Below are positions 15,238-23,208 of a DNA stretch of 57,585 bases, one piece after another (position 1 is the first letter of the stretch; every line of letters starts with the position of its first letter). The notes under the pieces were generated by a model. The model was not told where the DNA came from. It did no database searches and worked only from the letters and a program-made list of their open reading frames with translations. Made by a program: the position numbers and the translations under genes. Location of the stretch: positions 1-57,585 of the forward strand of contig JADQBG010000018.1 of NCBI GenBank assembly GCA_016278725.1, in the 5' to 3' direction. Origin of the DNA: Actinomycetota bacterium. Lineage in GTDB: Bacteria; Actinomycetota; Thermoleophilia; RBG-16-64-13.

Positions 15238-15762
15238 ATGACCCGATCGAGGACCCTGCTGCCTATCATCTCGTTGTTGTTGGTGGCCGTTTTCTCCCTT
15301 GCCCTGGCCGGTTGTGGAGGCGACGATCCTTCAACCGGCGCGCAGAACCCGGACGCCACCGCCTCTGCGGCCGCCGGCGGCGCCAACCTCGTGCGCGAGG
15401 ATTTCTCGCTGGAGTCCTATCGCGGCAAGCCTCTGCTGCTCAACTTCTGGGCCTCCTGGTGACCGACCTGCGTGGAGGAATCTCCCGAACTCGATAGGTT
15501 CTATCGGGAAAGCTCGGAAGTAGCGAATCTTCTGGTGGTTGCGGTGCAGGACACGGAGGAGGACGTCACCAACTTCCTTCAGTCGAACGGCTATCAGTTC
15601 CCGGTGATGCTCGACCTCGATGGACAGTTGGCCAAGGAATATCGGATTCAAGGCGTGCCGACGCTGGTCGTAATCGACTCCCAGGGCGAGATCAGCCGCA
15701 CCCTGGTGGGAGTGAAGCCGACGGCTGAGGATCTGGTGACCTTGGCCAAGGAGGCCGGGTAG
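15238..15762 (+). CDS. TlpA-type thioredoxin lipoprotein with probable selenocysteine (UPTC)
   Basis: Extracytoplasmic thiol reductase of the TlpA/ResA/CcmG type, read as 174 residues through an in-frame TGA at 15460-15462. A lipoprotein signal ends L-A-L-A-G-C26. The thioredoxin fold begins at E-D-F-S-L-E-S-Y-R-G-K-P-L-L-L-N-F-W and the active site is W-A-S-W-U75-P-T-C78, with Sec exactly where the N-terminal catalytic Cys of C-P-x-C belongs. The frame continues without fault to cis-Pro G-V-P141-T and the end of the fold. TGA is an ordinary stop elsewhere in the window. A small hairpin follows at 15471-15487. Start ATG 15238 follows TAAGGAG. The next gene is ccdA, its likely electron donor. 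A TGC-to-TGA mutation or read error is the alternative. Confidence 0.8.
15471..15487 (+). promoter_or_regulatory. Candidate bacterial SECIS hairpin
   Basis: Eight bases after the in-frame TGA, the RNA can form CG-(U bulge)-GGAG-[GAAU]-CUCC-CG. A short stem with a bulged U at this distance resembles the minimal SelB-binding hairpin, although the apical loop has G-A rather than the G-U of E. coli fdhF. The stem is short and was folded by eye. Confidence 0.4.
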
Positions 15763-15767
15763 TTCAC

Positions 15768-16490
15768 TTGGGCGGCGTCGAGGAAGTCACGCTAACGGCT
15801 TTCCTCTTGGCGTTTGCGGCCGGCGCGGCCAGTTTTCTCAGTCCCTGCGTGCTGCCGCTCTTGCCCGGCTATCTGTCTTTCGTTTCCGGGGTTGGCCTGG
15901 ACGAGCTCCAGGCCGACACCCGCAGGGTGTTCCTGAGCACTTTGTCGTTCGTGCTGGGATTCTCTCTGGTCTTCACCTTGAGCGGTGCAGGAGCGGGCTT
16001 CATCGGGAGCCTGCTTCTGGCCAACCGGCGCTCCCTGACCATCGTCGGGGGTGTGCTCATGGTGTTGATGGGGCTGTACGTGGCCGGCGCGGGGGGCCGC
16101 TTCTTCCAACGCGAGCGCCGCCTGCTGCCCTTCAAGCCGCCCCAGGGAGTCCTCGGCGCCGGGGTCGTGGGGGTGGCCTTCGCCATCGGTTGGGTGCCCT
16201 GCGTGGGCCCGATTCTCGGCTCTATCCTAACCCTGGCCGCTTCAGGGCAAAATCCGGCCGGAGGCGCCCTCCTGCTCTTCGTCTATTCTCTGGGCATGGG
16301 GATCCCTTTCTTGCTCTCCGGCCTATTTCTAGCCCGCGCTCTCTCGGCGGTATCCTGGATCAAACGCCACTTCACCGCAGTCAAGTTGGTCTCCGGGGGT
16401 CTGCTGATCGGCTACGGCGTGCTCATGATCACAGGGGGCTTCACCGACCTGGCCCGTTTCTTGGCTCCGTACCAACTGTTCGAATTTTAG
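15768..16490 (+). CDS. ccdA: Thiol:disulfide interchange protein CcdA
   Basis: CcdA carries reducing equivalents from cytosolic thioredoxin across the membrane to extracytoplasmic TlpA/CcmG-type proteins. The 240-residue, six-span protein has both conserved cysteine sites, S-P-C-V-L-P (about 25-30) and G-W-V-P-C-V-G-P (about 142-149), one each in spans 1 and 4. TTG 15768 starts five bases after the TlpA stop, with AAGGAGG 13 bp upstream. With the Sec-type TlpA it forms a complete reductive relay that could serve cytochrome c maturation or the adjacent transporter. Confidence 0.93.
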   Translation: MGGVEEVTLTAFLLAFAAGAASFLSPCVLPLLPGYLSFVSGVGLDELQADTRRVFLSTLSFVLGFSLVFTLSGAGAGFIGSLLLANRRSLTIVGGVLMVLMGLYVAGAGGRFFQRERRLLPFKPPQGVLGAGVVGVAFAIGWVPCVGPILGSILTLAASGQNPAGGALLLFVYSLGMGIPFLLSGLFLARALSAVSWIKRHFTAVKLVSGGLLIGYGVLMITGGFTDLARFLAPYQLFEF

Positions 16491-16568
16491 AGAGTTGGGC
16501 ATGCGCGGTTTAGCCGAAGTGATAGTTTTGGGACAAGACGAGTGGGACCCACAACACGGGAGACGATC

Positions 16569-16706
16569 ATGGCCGAGTGTTTCAATTGCCACCGTGAAAT
16601 CGAACCGAACGCCGAGGAGTGCCCGCATTGCGGAGCCGACCTGACCGAGCCCCCGTTCGAAAAGAAACCCCACTGCGGAACCCCTCAAAGCCCTCCCGGC
16701 AAGTAG
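16569..16706 (+). CDS. Small zinc-ribbon protein (45 aa)
   Basis: A 45-residue protein with C-F-N-C (4-7), C-P-H-C-G (18-22) and a third P-H-C-G site near the end. The first two pairs make one complete zinc ribbon; the protein is then Pro/Lys-rich. It is one of four zinc-ribbon-bearing proteins in the window. ATG 16569 has only a weak GGGAGA-like site upstream. A strong terminator follows within 30 bp, so it may be a single-gene unit. Function unknown. Confidence 0.65.
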   Translation: MAECFNCHREIEPNAEECPHCGADLTEPPFEKKPHCGTPQSPPGK

Positions 16707-16734
16707 GATCACCGCAAGAACCTGTCTTTGACCG

Positions 16735-16765
16735 GGGACCGGCCGCCGTTTGGCCGGTCCCTTTT
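16735..16765 (+). terminator. Rho-independent terminator before fdhD
   Basis: GGGACCGGCC (16735-16744) pairs perfectly with GGCCGGTCCC (16752-16761), followed by TTTT. It ends the small zinc-ribbon transcript only 22 bp before the fdhD start, so fdhD must either be read through this terminator or be initiated in the hairpin region; attenuation is possible. Confidence 0.85.
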
Positions 16766-16786
16766 GTTCTGCGCTGAAGGAGGAAT

Positions 16787-17731
16787 ATGCCAGAAGAGCC
16801 GCTGACCCCGCAAAGCGAGGAGGCCGCGGCCGGCGCGAGCCTGCTGCCCGCATTCTTCTTCGACGAGGGTGAAGGATGGCGGGAGGCGCCGGAACCCCTG
16901 CCCGAGGAGGAACCCGTCACGCTCAACCTGAACGGACGTGAGTTGGTGACGATGCTGGCCAGCCCGGGAATGCGGCGGGAATTGGCCGTGGGTTTTCTCT
17001 ACGGCGAGGGGATCCTCGACAAGTTGGAGCAGCTCAAGTCGCTCGAGGAGGACGAGGCCGGCGTGCGCATCGAGGCCGAGGACGTCGATCTGGGCGCTCG
17101 GCTGTTCGAGAGGCGGATACTGGGCTCGGGCTGCGGCAAGGGAGTGACCTTTCTCTCGGGGCTGGACGCTTTCGCCGAATCGGGCCGGCCGCCGGTCGCC
17201 GAGCTTCCGCGATTTCCGGCCGCCACCATCTTTGCCGCGGCCGCTCAGGTCTACGGTGGAGGGCCGCTCTACCGGCGGACCCGGGGAACTCACGCGGCCG
17301 CGCTGTACACGGTGGGCGGGGAAGCCCTGGCCTTCGCGGAGGATATCGGGCGCCACAACGCCGTCGACAAGGTGGTGGGGAGCGCCCTCTTGGCGGGCCA
17401 AGCCTTGAGGGAGACCTTCCTCGTGGTCACCGGCCGCATCAGCTCGGAAATGGTTTCGAAGACGGCGAAGACGCCGATCCCGCTCATCGTTTCCAAGAGC
17501 GTGCCCACCGCGATGGCGGTGCGGCATGCGGAGCGGCTAAGGCTCGGAGTCGTGGGCCGGGTCCGCCGCGGATCGTTGGTGGCCTTTACCCTGCCCGAAC
17601 TGATTCAGCCGGCCCCATCGGAAGGCGCGGACGCGGAGGTCCCGGCCGCCCACGTCGGAGCCCTCGATCCCGCTTCAGCCGGCGCCGCGGACGCGGATGA
17701 CGACCGGCCCGGCCCCGCGAGGGACGCCTGA
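16787..17731 (+). CDS. fdhD: Formate dehydrogenase sulfur carrier FdhD
   Basis: FdhD passes sulfur from a cysteine desulfurase to the molybdenum/tungsten cofactor, which activates formate dehydrogenase. The 314-residue protein has family motifs V-G-F-L-Y-G-E-G-I (68-76), the loop cysteine in G-S-G-C116-G-K-G, R-G-T-H-A-A-A and E-D-I-G-R-H-N-A-V-D-K. In E. coli this loop has C-x2-C; here only one Cys is present, a common variant. ATG follows AAGGAGGA. The C-terminal 45 residues are Ala/Asp/Pro-rich and not part of the fold. It implies a formate dehydrogenase elsewhere, often itself a selenoprotein. Confidence 0.95.
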   Translation: MPEEPLTPQSEEAAAGASLLPAFFFDEGEGWREAPEPLPEEEPVTLNLNGRELVTMLASPGMRRELAVGFLYGEGILDKLEQLKSLEEDEAGVRIEAEDVDLGARLFERRILGSGCGKGVTFLSGLDAFAESGRPPVAELPRFPAATIFAAAAQVYGGGPLYRRTRGTHAAALYTVGGEALAFAEDIGRHNAVDKVVGSALLAGQALRETFLVVTGRISSEMVSKTAKTPIPLIVSKSVPTAMAVRHAERLRLGVVGRVRRGSLVAFTLPELIQPAPSEGADAEVPAAHVGALDPASAGAADADDDRPGPARDA

Positions 17732-17745
17732 GCCCGGAGCGGCAG

Positions 17746-18813
17746 ATGACCCGCGGCGACGGGCCGGTCCTCTGCCTGGACGTGGGCATGGGCACCAACG
17801 ACCTCCTGCTGTGGCAGCCGGAGGAGCGGGGAGAAAATCAAATCCACCTGGTGCTCCCCTCGACGACGCGCATTCTGGCCCGGGAGATCGGCGAGGCCAC
17901 CCGCCGCGGCCTGGGCCTGGTGCTCCGCGGGGAACTGATGGGCGGCGGTCCCAGCGCGAAGGCGGTGCGGCGGCACCTCGAGGCCGGCTTGGCGGTCCAT
18001 GCGGAGCCCCTCGCCGCACAGACTCTGGACGACGACCTCGAGGAAGTGCAGGCCCTGGGGGTGAGCTTGGTCGACGAGAGCGAGGCCGTCCGGCTGGTGA
18101 GACAAGGGCACGCCGAGGTCCGCATGGGCGACCTGCGCCTTCCGGAACTGCTGGACGGCCTCGAGAAGCTGGGGGCCCCTCGGCCGGAGGGGCTCGCCGT
18201 CGCCGTGCAGGACCACGGCCAGGCTCCCGCGGGAGTCAGCGACCGCGTCTTCCGCTTCCAGTTGTGGGCGAAGCTGCTCGAGCAGTCGCGGCGCCTGGTC
18301 GATCTCTTTTACCCGTCCGAAGAGGTGCCTCCCGAGCTCACCCGCATGCAGGCCGTGGTTCGGCTCGTGAATGGGCGGCTGCCCCTGGTGGTGGCGGACA
18401 CCGGCCCCCCGGCGCTCTGGGGCGCCCGCCTCGCGGCCGCGGCTCCGCGGGTCTTGGCGGTCAACTACGGCAACGGCCACACCTTGGCCTCTTTGGTAGA
18501 AGAGGGCGAGCTTTCCGGCCTTTTCGAGCATCACACCCGGAGGCTTTCTCCCCAGGGGATGGAGGCGTACCTGCGGCGCTTCGCCGCCGGTGAACTCCTC
18601 GGCCAGGACGTCTTCCGCGACGGCGGCCATGGTGCGCTACCCGTGGTCGCGCCTTTTGCCTTGGAGGAGGTCGCCCTCTCGGTGACGGGCCCAGGCCGGG
18701 CCCGCTTCCGGGAGCTGAGGCTGGAGCAGCACGAAGCCTCGATACACGGCGACATGATGATCACCGGTTGCTGGGGTCTCCTGGAAGGCTACAAAGCTCG
18801 GCTTCTCGTGTAG
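17746..18813 (+). CDS. DUF1786-family protein
   Basis: A 355-residue protein resembling DUF1786, a family found mainly in anaerobes and sometimes labelled as related to pyruvate formate-lyase activation without proof. The start L-C-L-D-V-G-M-G-T-N-D-L-L-L is a phosphate-binding-loop-like stretch as in ASKHA-fold proteins, and A-V-N-Y-G-N-G-H-T-L (about 245-254) and the I-T-G-C-W-G-L-L end are further conserved-looking blocks. There are no iron-sulfur motifs. It follows fdhD by 14 bp, so it may serve the same anaerobic C1 metabolism. Biochemical role unknown. Confidence 0.75.
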   Translation: MTRGDGPVLCLDVGMGTNDLLLWQPEERGENQIHLVLPSTTRILAREIGEATRRGLGLVLRGELMGGGPSAKAVRRHLEAGLAVHAEPLAAQTLDDDLEEVQALGVSLVDESEAVRLVRQGHAEVRMGDLRLPELLDGLEKLGAPRPEGLAVAVQDHGQAPAGVSDRVFRFQLWAKLLEQSRRLVDLFYPSEEVPPELTRMQAVVRLVNGRLPLVVADTGPPALWGARLAAAAPRVLAVNYGNGHTLASLVEEGELSGLFEHHTRRLSPQGMEAYLRRFAAGELLGQDVFRDGGHGALPVVAPFALEEVALSVTGPGRARFRELRLEQHEASIHGDMMITGCWGLLEGYKARLLV

Positions 18814-18846
18814 GGCGGCGGCGGCGCGGGCGGGGAGATTGGCGCA

Positions 18847-18855
18847 TGCTAGTAT
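18847..18855 (+). promoter_or_regulatory. Extended -10 promoter giving a leaderless mRNA
   Basis: TGC-TAGTAT (18847-18855) is an extended -10 element. Transcription would start about 7 bp downstream, at or next to the ATG 18863/18866 of the acyltransferase gene, and no ribosome-binding site precedes that ATG. A leaderless transcript is therefore likely. Confidence 0.5.
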
Positions 18856-18862
18856 CCCGCCG

Positions 18863-19402
18863 ATGATGGAGCCCGGAAACTCCGAATCTTCCCCTCCGGC
18901 CGCCCGCCCCCGCGGAGAACGGCTGACGCGCGTTCCGGTGAGCGGAGCCAACTCTCTCTGGGGGTGGGAGCGGCGGGTGCCCATGCGCAAAGTGATCCGC
19001 AACTTCCTCTACGTCTACACCGCACGCTACCTGCCTTATCTCGGCTGGAAGAACGCGCTCTACCGCCGGATGGGGATGCGGGTCGGCCGGCAGGTGTCGC
19101 CTGCGCTCAGCGCCACCATGGACATCTTCTTCCCGGAGCTGATCTCCATCGGGGACAACAGCATCATCGGCTACCACACGGTGATCCTGGCTCACGAGTT
19201 TCTGCTGGACGAGTTGCGGACCGGCCCCGTGGTGATCGGCAGGGACGTCGTGATCGGGGCGAACTGCACGGTTCTGCCCGGGGTGGTCATCGGCGATGGA
19301 GCGGTGGTGGCGGCGCACAGCCTGGTCAACCGCGACGTGCCGCCGGCGGCGACTGTGGGCGGGGTCCCGGCGCGGCCGCTCGAGATTGGCGGCCGGTTCT
19401 AG
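18863..19402 (+). CDS. Left-handed beta-helix (hexapeptide) acyltransferase
   Basis: A 179-residue protein of the acetyltransferase hexapeptide family. A Pro/Arg-rich leader and a basic-aromatic helix (K-V-I-R-N-F-L-Y-V-Y-T-A-R) precede the repeats: I-S-I-G-D-N-S-I-I-G-Y-H-T-V-I, P-V-V-I-G-R-D-V-V-I-G-A-N-C-T-V-L-P-G-V-V-I-G-D-G-A-V and the typical closing G-V-P-A-R-P. His in G-Y-H and A-H-E could be catalytic. The acceptor (sugar, serine or other) cannot be told. I start at ATG 18863 because of the extended -10 element just upstream; 18866 is equally possible. The stop is directly adjacent to the next ATG. Confidence 0.8.
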   Translation: MMEPGNSESSPPAARPRGERLTRVPVSGANSLWGWERRVPMRKVIRNFLYVYTARYLPYLGWKNALYRRMGMRVGRQVSPALSATMDIFFPELISIGDNSIIGYHTVILAHEFLLDELRTGPVVIGRDVVIGANCTVLPGVVIGDGAVVAAHSLVNRDVPPAATVGGVPARPLEIGGRF

Positions 19403-20677
19403 ATGGCGCTCGAAGGCAAGGTGCGCGATCTCGCCCTGCCCGAGGTCTTTCGCCTGATTCAGATCAGCGCGAAGACGGGGGTCCTTCGGGTGCGGGCCGG
19501 AAGCCGCAAGGGCAGCGTTCATTTCCGCTCCGGTCAGATCCACTACGCATTCTCCTCTCCGAGCGGAGCTCCCTTTGCCGAGAGGCTCATCCGGGCGGGG
19601 AAACTCCGTCCCTCTCAGCTGAAGGCCGCTCAGGCCGAACTCGGTGCAGCGCAAGCAGTATCTCCAGACCCGGGTTTCGCCGAGGCCGGCCTCTCCCCCG
19701 ACGAGGGTCTTCTGCCCGCCCTTCTGCCCGCGCTCCTTCTTCGGCGGGAACTGGTGTCCGAAGCCGAGCTGGTCAGTTACCTGCGGGACCAGATCGAGGA
19801 CTCGGTGTTCAACCTTTTCAGCTGGCCGGATGCGGAATTCGAGTTCATCCTGGGTGAAGAACCCGACGGGGAGGGCCTGCTGCTCACCCTGGACGCCGAA
19901 GCGGTGATCATGGAGGGAGTCCGCCGGGTGGATGAGTGGCCCCCGGTCATCGCCAGGCTGGGGTCGCTCGAGAAGGTGCCCCACCTCGAGCCCAGTGTCC
20001 GCGAGGTCTCCCTCAAACCCCAGGAGTGGGCGCTGATATGCCTGATGGACGGCAGGCGCGATGGCAACACCATCGTCGCGCAGACCGCCGCCGATCGCTT
20101 CCATGCCGCCAAGGCTCTGGCCAATCTCGTGGCCGCCGGTCTGGTGACCATGCGGGACCCCACGCTGGAACTCCTGGGCAAGAAGATAGCGGTAGCGCTC
20201 CAAGGACCCATCGACATCTACAACCTGACGCTGCTGGCTTCGCTCTGCGATTCCGAGGTGACCTCGCACCGGCGCACCGAGCCGGCGGGCGAGGAAGAGA
20301 TCGAGGTGCAGTTCACCGCCGGCGTGCGCGAGGACGACCGCGGCGGGGAGCTTCTGGTCTACTTCCCGGAGAGCCGCACTCCCCCCGACGTGATCCGGCG
20401 GATGGCGCTGGAAACCTCGGGCTTCATCGTGCTGGTGAACATCAACAGCCGGGACTCGGTCGCGGCGTCCCGGCGGGACGTCGCCCTGATGCAGTCCATC
20501 AAGGAGCGGCCCTGGGTGGTCGCGGCGTATGCTTCCATGGTGGATGAGGCCGTATATGAGGAGGAGATCCGGCAGATCCTTTCGCTCCCGGAAGGCGTCC
20601 CCGTGGTCTACTGCAACATTCGCGATCCTGAGGATTCGGCGGGCGTGCTCGACGCCGTGCTCTCCCGGCTGCCGTGA
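19403..20677 (+). CDS. DUF4388 (PATAN) protein with degenerate GTPase-like C-terminus
   Basis: A 424-residue cytosolic protein. Residues 1-60 match the DUF4388/PATAN domain (L-A-L-P-E-V-F-R-L-I-Q...K-T-G-V-L-R-V...G-S-V-H-F-R-S-G-Q-I-H-Y-A), found in signalling proteins. A second PATAN-like helical region extends to about 240. The C-terminal 150 residues have the alternating beta/alpha pattern of a small GTPase-like fold (ending V-P-V-V-Y-C-N-I-R-D-P...V-L-D-A-V-L) but no P-loop, so it is probably a non-GTPase partner or scaffold. It abuts the acyltransferase gene with no gap. Role unknown; polarity or motility regulation is known for PATAN proteins elsewhere. Confidence 0.7.
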   Translation: MALEGKVRDLALPEVFRLIQISAKTGVLRVRAGSRKGSVHFRSGQIHYAFSSPSGAPFAERLIRAGKLRPSQLKAAQAELGAAQAVSPDPGFAEAGLSPDEGLLPALLPALLLRRELVSEAELVSYLRDQIEDSVFNLFSWPDAEFEFILGEEPDGEGLLLTLDAEAVIMEGVRRVDEWPPVIARLGSLEKVPHLEPSVREVSLKPQEWALICLMDGRRDGNTIVAQTAADRFHAAKALANLVAAGLVTMRDPTLELLGKKIAVALQGPIDIYNLTLLASLCDSEVTSHRRTEPAGEEEIEVQFTAGVREDDRGGELLVYFPESRTPPDVIRRMALETSGFIVLVNINSRDSVAASRRDVALMQSIKERPWVVAAYASMVDEAVYEEEIRQILSLPEGVPVVYCNIRDPEDSAGVLDAVLSRLP

Positions 20678-20687
20678 GGAGGGTCGG

Positions 20688-20918
20688 GTGAAACGGGGGG
20701 GACCCCTGCGGGCTCCCCTGGGATTCATCCTCATGGCCCTGATCGCTGGGGGGCTGGGGCTCGTGCTGGCCAAGTCCGACTTGCCCCTCGCCCTGCAGGT
20801 GGCCGCCCTGGGCCTGCTCACCCTGGCGGCCGTGGGGCTCCTCTTTGGGCTGGGGGGACTGTTTTCCTTCGCCTTTCTCGCATTGTTCCGTGACCGAGAC
20901 GGGAAGGACCAGAGTTAG
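20688..20918 (+). CDS. Small two-span membrane protein
   Basis: A 76-residue protein with two hydrophobic segments (about 9-27 and 31-66) and charged ends. GTG 20688 follows GAGGAGGGT, 10 bp after the DUF4388 gene stop, so it is probably in the same transcript. No family recognised. Confidence 0.6.
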   Translation: MKRGGPLRAPLGFILMALIAGGLGLVLAKSDLPLALQVAALGLLTLAAVGLLFGLGGLFSFAFLALFRDRDGKDQS

Positions 20919-20968
20919 ACCCCGGCAAGACCGGACGCTCACTACCAAGAAATTCAAGGGGGACAGAT

Positions 20969-21757
20969 ATGAAGCTCGCGATCACAGGCAAAGGCGGGGT
21001 GGGCAAGACCACGCTTGCCGGAACCATCGCGCGCATCCTTGCCGAGGACGGCTTCACCGTGCTGGCGGTGGATGCCGATCCGGATGCCAACCTGGCGAGC
21101 GCCTTGGGCGTGCCGCCCGAAGAGGCGCGCGGGATCGTCCCCATCGCCGAAATGAGCGACCTCATCGCCGAGAGAACCGGAGCCCAGCCGGGAACCATGG
21201 GCGGCTTTTTCAAGATCAACCCTCGGGTGGATGATATCCCCGACGAACTCAGCTACAAGATGGACGGCATCCGCCTGATGGTTATGGGCACGGTCAAGGA
21301 GGGCGCCGGCGGTTGCATCTGCCCCGAATCCGTCCTTCTCCGCTCATTGATGCGTCACCTTCTGGTGCGGCGCAAGGAAGCCGTGATCCTCGACATGGAG
21401 GCGGGCATCGAGCACCTCGGCCGGGGCACGTCCGAGAGCGTGGATGCGATGCTGGTCGTGGTCGAGCCCGGGGCCCGCAGCGTGAGAACGGCCGAGTCCA
21501 TCCGCAAGCTCGCGCAGGATCTGGGCATCCGCCATCTCTTCGTGGTGCTCAACAAGGTGCCGGATGAGGATATGGCGGCCGTGATGGCCTATCTTAAGGA
21601 TTTCGAGGTGCTGGGCTCGCTCCCGTATTCGGATCAGGTGCGCCGCGCCGATCTGGACGAGGCTCCGCCGTTCGAGCGGGCGGATGCTTACGTGGAGGCG
21701 GTTCGCGGTGTGGTTGCCGAACTGCGTTCCCGGCTGGACCTGACAGAAGAGGCCTGA
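20969..21757 (+). CDS. cooC: CO dehydrogenase nickel-insertion ATPase CooC
   Basis: CooC/AcsF is a MinD-like ATPase that inserts nickel into the C-cluster of CO dehydrogenase. The 262-residue protein has the deviant Walker A G-K-G-G-V-G-K-T-T (7-15), the switch V-D-A-D-P-D-A-N-L (34-42) and the nickel/zinc-binding C116-x-C118 in G-G-C-I-C-P-E. These three together are diagnostic. Start ATG 20969. The CODH gene itself is not in the window. It is followed three bases later by the LOR/SDH-like gene. It points to carbon monoxide or acetyl-CoA metabolism. Confidence 0.93.
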   Translation: MKLAITGKGGVGKTTLAGTIARILAEDGFTVLAVDADPDANLASALGVPPEEARGIVPIAEMSDLIAERTGAQPGTMGGFFKINPRVDDIPDELSYKMDGIRLMVMGTVKEGAGGCICPESVLLRSLMRHLLVRRKEAVILDMEAGIEHLGRGTSESVDAMLVVVEPGARSVRTAESIRKLAQDLGIRHLFVVLNKVPDEDMAAVMAYLKDFEVLGSLPYSDQVRRADLDEAPPFERADAYVEAVRGVVAELRSRLDLTEEA

Positions 21758-21760
21758 GCC

Positions 21761-22984
21761 GTGCCCGTCTTCGAGGACGTGGTGCTCGAGGGGCACCTGA
21801 TCGATTCGCTCATCCTGCCCCAGGTGCTGGACGACATCCTGGCTTCCGAGGGGACCCACCAGATCGTATCGCTCGAGATCGGGCATGGACGCGAGGATGT
21901 CTCGCGGGCCACCATCCGTATTGCGGCGGAGACGGACCGCCAACTCGAACAGATACTTTCGATGGTGCAGCGCCACGGGGCCGCCCCCGCCCAGGCCGGT
22001 GACGCGCGGACCGAGACCGTGCAACGCGATGGGGTCTTGCCCCTGGATTTCTATTCGACCACCAACCTGGAGTCGTACGTCCGTCTGCACGGCCGGTGGG
22101 TCGGCGTGGCGGCCCCGGAGATGGATTGCGCCATCCTGGTCGACCCCGAAGCGATGACGGCCCGGACCGTTCCCATGATCGAGGCGCGGCGGGGCGATCA
22201 GATCGTGGTCGGGCGCAGCGGGATTCGGGTGGTTCCCCTGGAGCGCGACCGCCGCGGCCGCAACTTCGAGTTCATGACATCGACGGTTTCGTCCGAGAAA
22301 CCCAAGGCTCTGGTGGTGGGCGAGGTCTCGCGGCTCATGCGTAGCACCCGGGAAGCCGGGCAGAAGATCATCGCCGTCGCCGGTCCGGCCGTGGTTCACA
22401 CCGGCTCCGCGCCGGCCCTTGCCCGGCTGGCTCGCGAGGGTTGGGTGGACGTGGTTTTTGGGGGCAACGCCATTGCGGCCCACGACATCGAGGTGGCCCT
22501 GTTCGGCACCTCTCTGGGCGTGAGCGTGACCGAGGGGACGCCCGTCCATGGAGGACACGAACACCACCTGCGGGCGATCAACCGCATCCGGGCCGAAGGT
22601 GGGATCAGCCAGGCGGTGCAGGCGGGAGTGCTTCGCGAGGGGTTGTTCTACGAGCTGGTCAAGGCCGAAGTGCCCTTCGTGCTCGCCGGATCCGTACGCG
22701 ATGACGGTCCCCTGCCCGAAGTGATCACGGACGTGATCGAAGCCCAGAGCGCCATGCGCGCCCACGTGGGCGACGCCGGTCTCTGCCTGATGCTCTCGAC
22801 CATGCTGCATTCGATCGCCACGGGCAATCTGCTGCCCGCCCGGGTGCACACCGTCTGCGTGGACATCAATCCGGCGGTGGTGACCAAGCTGGCCGACCGG
22901 GGCAGCTTCCAGGCGATCGGGGTGGTCACCGACGTGGGCCTCTTCCTCGACGAGCTCGCGGACCGGCTGGCCGAGGAGGGCTGA
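21761..22984 (+). CDS. LOR/SDH bifunctional-enzyme family protein (TIGR00300-like)
   Basis: A 407-residue protein of the LOR/SDH-type family known from archaea, some anaerobes and cyanobacterial ArgZ/AgrE. The N-terminus (F-E-D-V-V-L-E-G-H-L-I-D-S-L-I-L-P) is the domain of unknown function; the C-terminal half (P-A-V-V-H-T-G...G-W-V-D-V-V-F-G-G-N-A...D-I-E) is a Rossmann-like domain. Members have been shown to act as ornithine cyclodeaminase (ornithine to proline and ammonia) in a methanogen and a cyanobacterium; this is the best guess but not proven here. GTG 21761 starts just after cooC. Confidence 0.78.
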   Translation: MPVFEDVVLEGHLIDSLILPQVLDDILASEGTHQIVSLEIGHGREDVSRATIRIAAETDRQLEQILSMVQRHGAAPAQAGDARTETVQRDGVLPLDFYSTTNLESYVRLHGRWVGVAAPEMDCAILVDPEAMTARTVPMIEARRGDQIVVGRSGIRVVPLERDRRGRNFEFMTSTVSSEKPKALVVGEVSRLMRSTREAGQKIIAVAGPAVVHTGSAPALARLAREGWVDVVFGGNAIAAHDIEVALFGTSLGVSVTEGTPVHGGHEHHLRAINRIRAEGGISQAVQAGVLREGLFYELVKAEVPFVLAGSVRDDGPLPEVITDVIEAQSAMRAHVGDAGLCLMLSTMLHSIATGNLLPARVHTVCVDINPAVVTKLADRGSFQAIGVVTDVGLFLDELADRLAEEG

Positions 22985-23208
22985 GGCTCCCGGAACCGGG
23001 GGCCGCGCGAGGACCTGGGCCCGCCGCCGGCTGCGCGAGGACCGGGGAACCCGGCTCGCTTCTCGCACCACTCCACACATGTCTGGGAACCGCGCCGCCC
23101 TCTCTTCCGTCGTACCGGCAGACAACCACGACGGTGCGGGGATTGGCCCACAGACGCTTCCCCGCCGGTAGCCGGCCCGCCGTTTTTCCGGCGGAGAAGG
23201 AGGCGGTC

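Noticed and set aside
18761-20821. Long minus-strand open frame opposite the acyltransferase and DUF4388 genes
   Set aside because: Same shadow effect; the + strand genes have coherent domains and starts.
22985-23208. GC-rich gap with hairpins and an open minus-strand frame
   Set aside because: No start signals, motifs or family likeness; hairpins have no T run. I see nothing supportable here.
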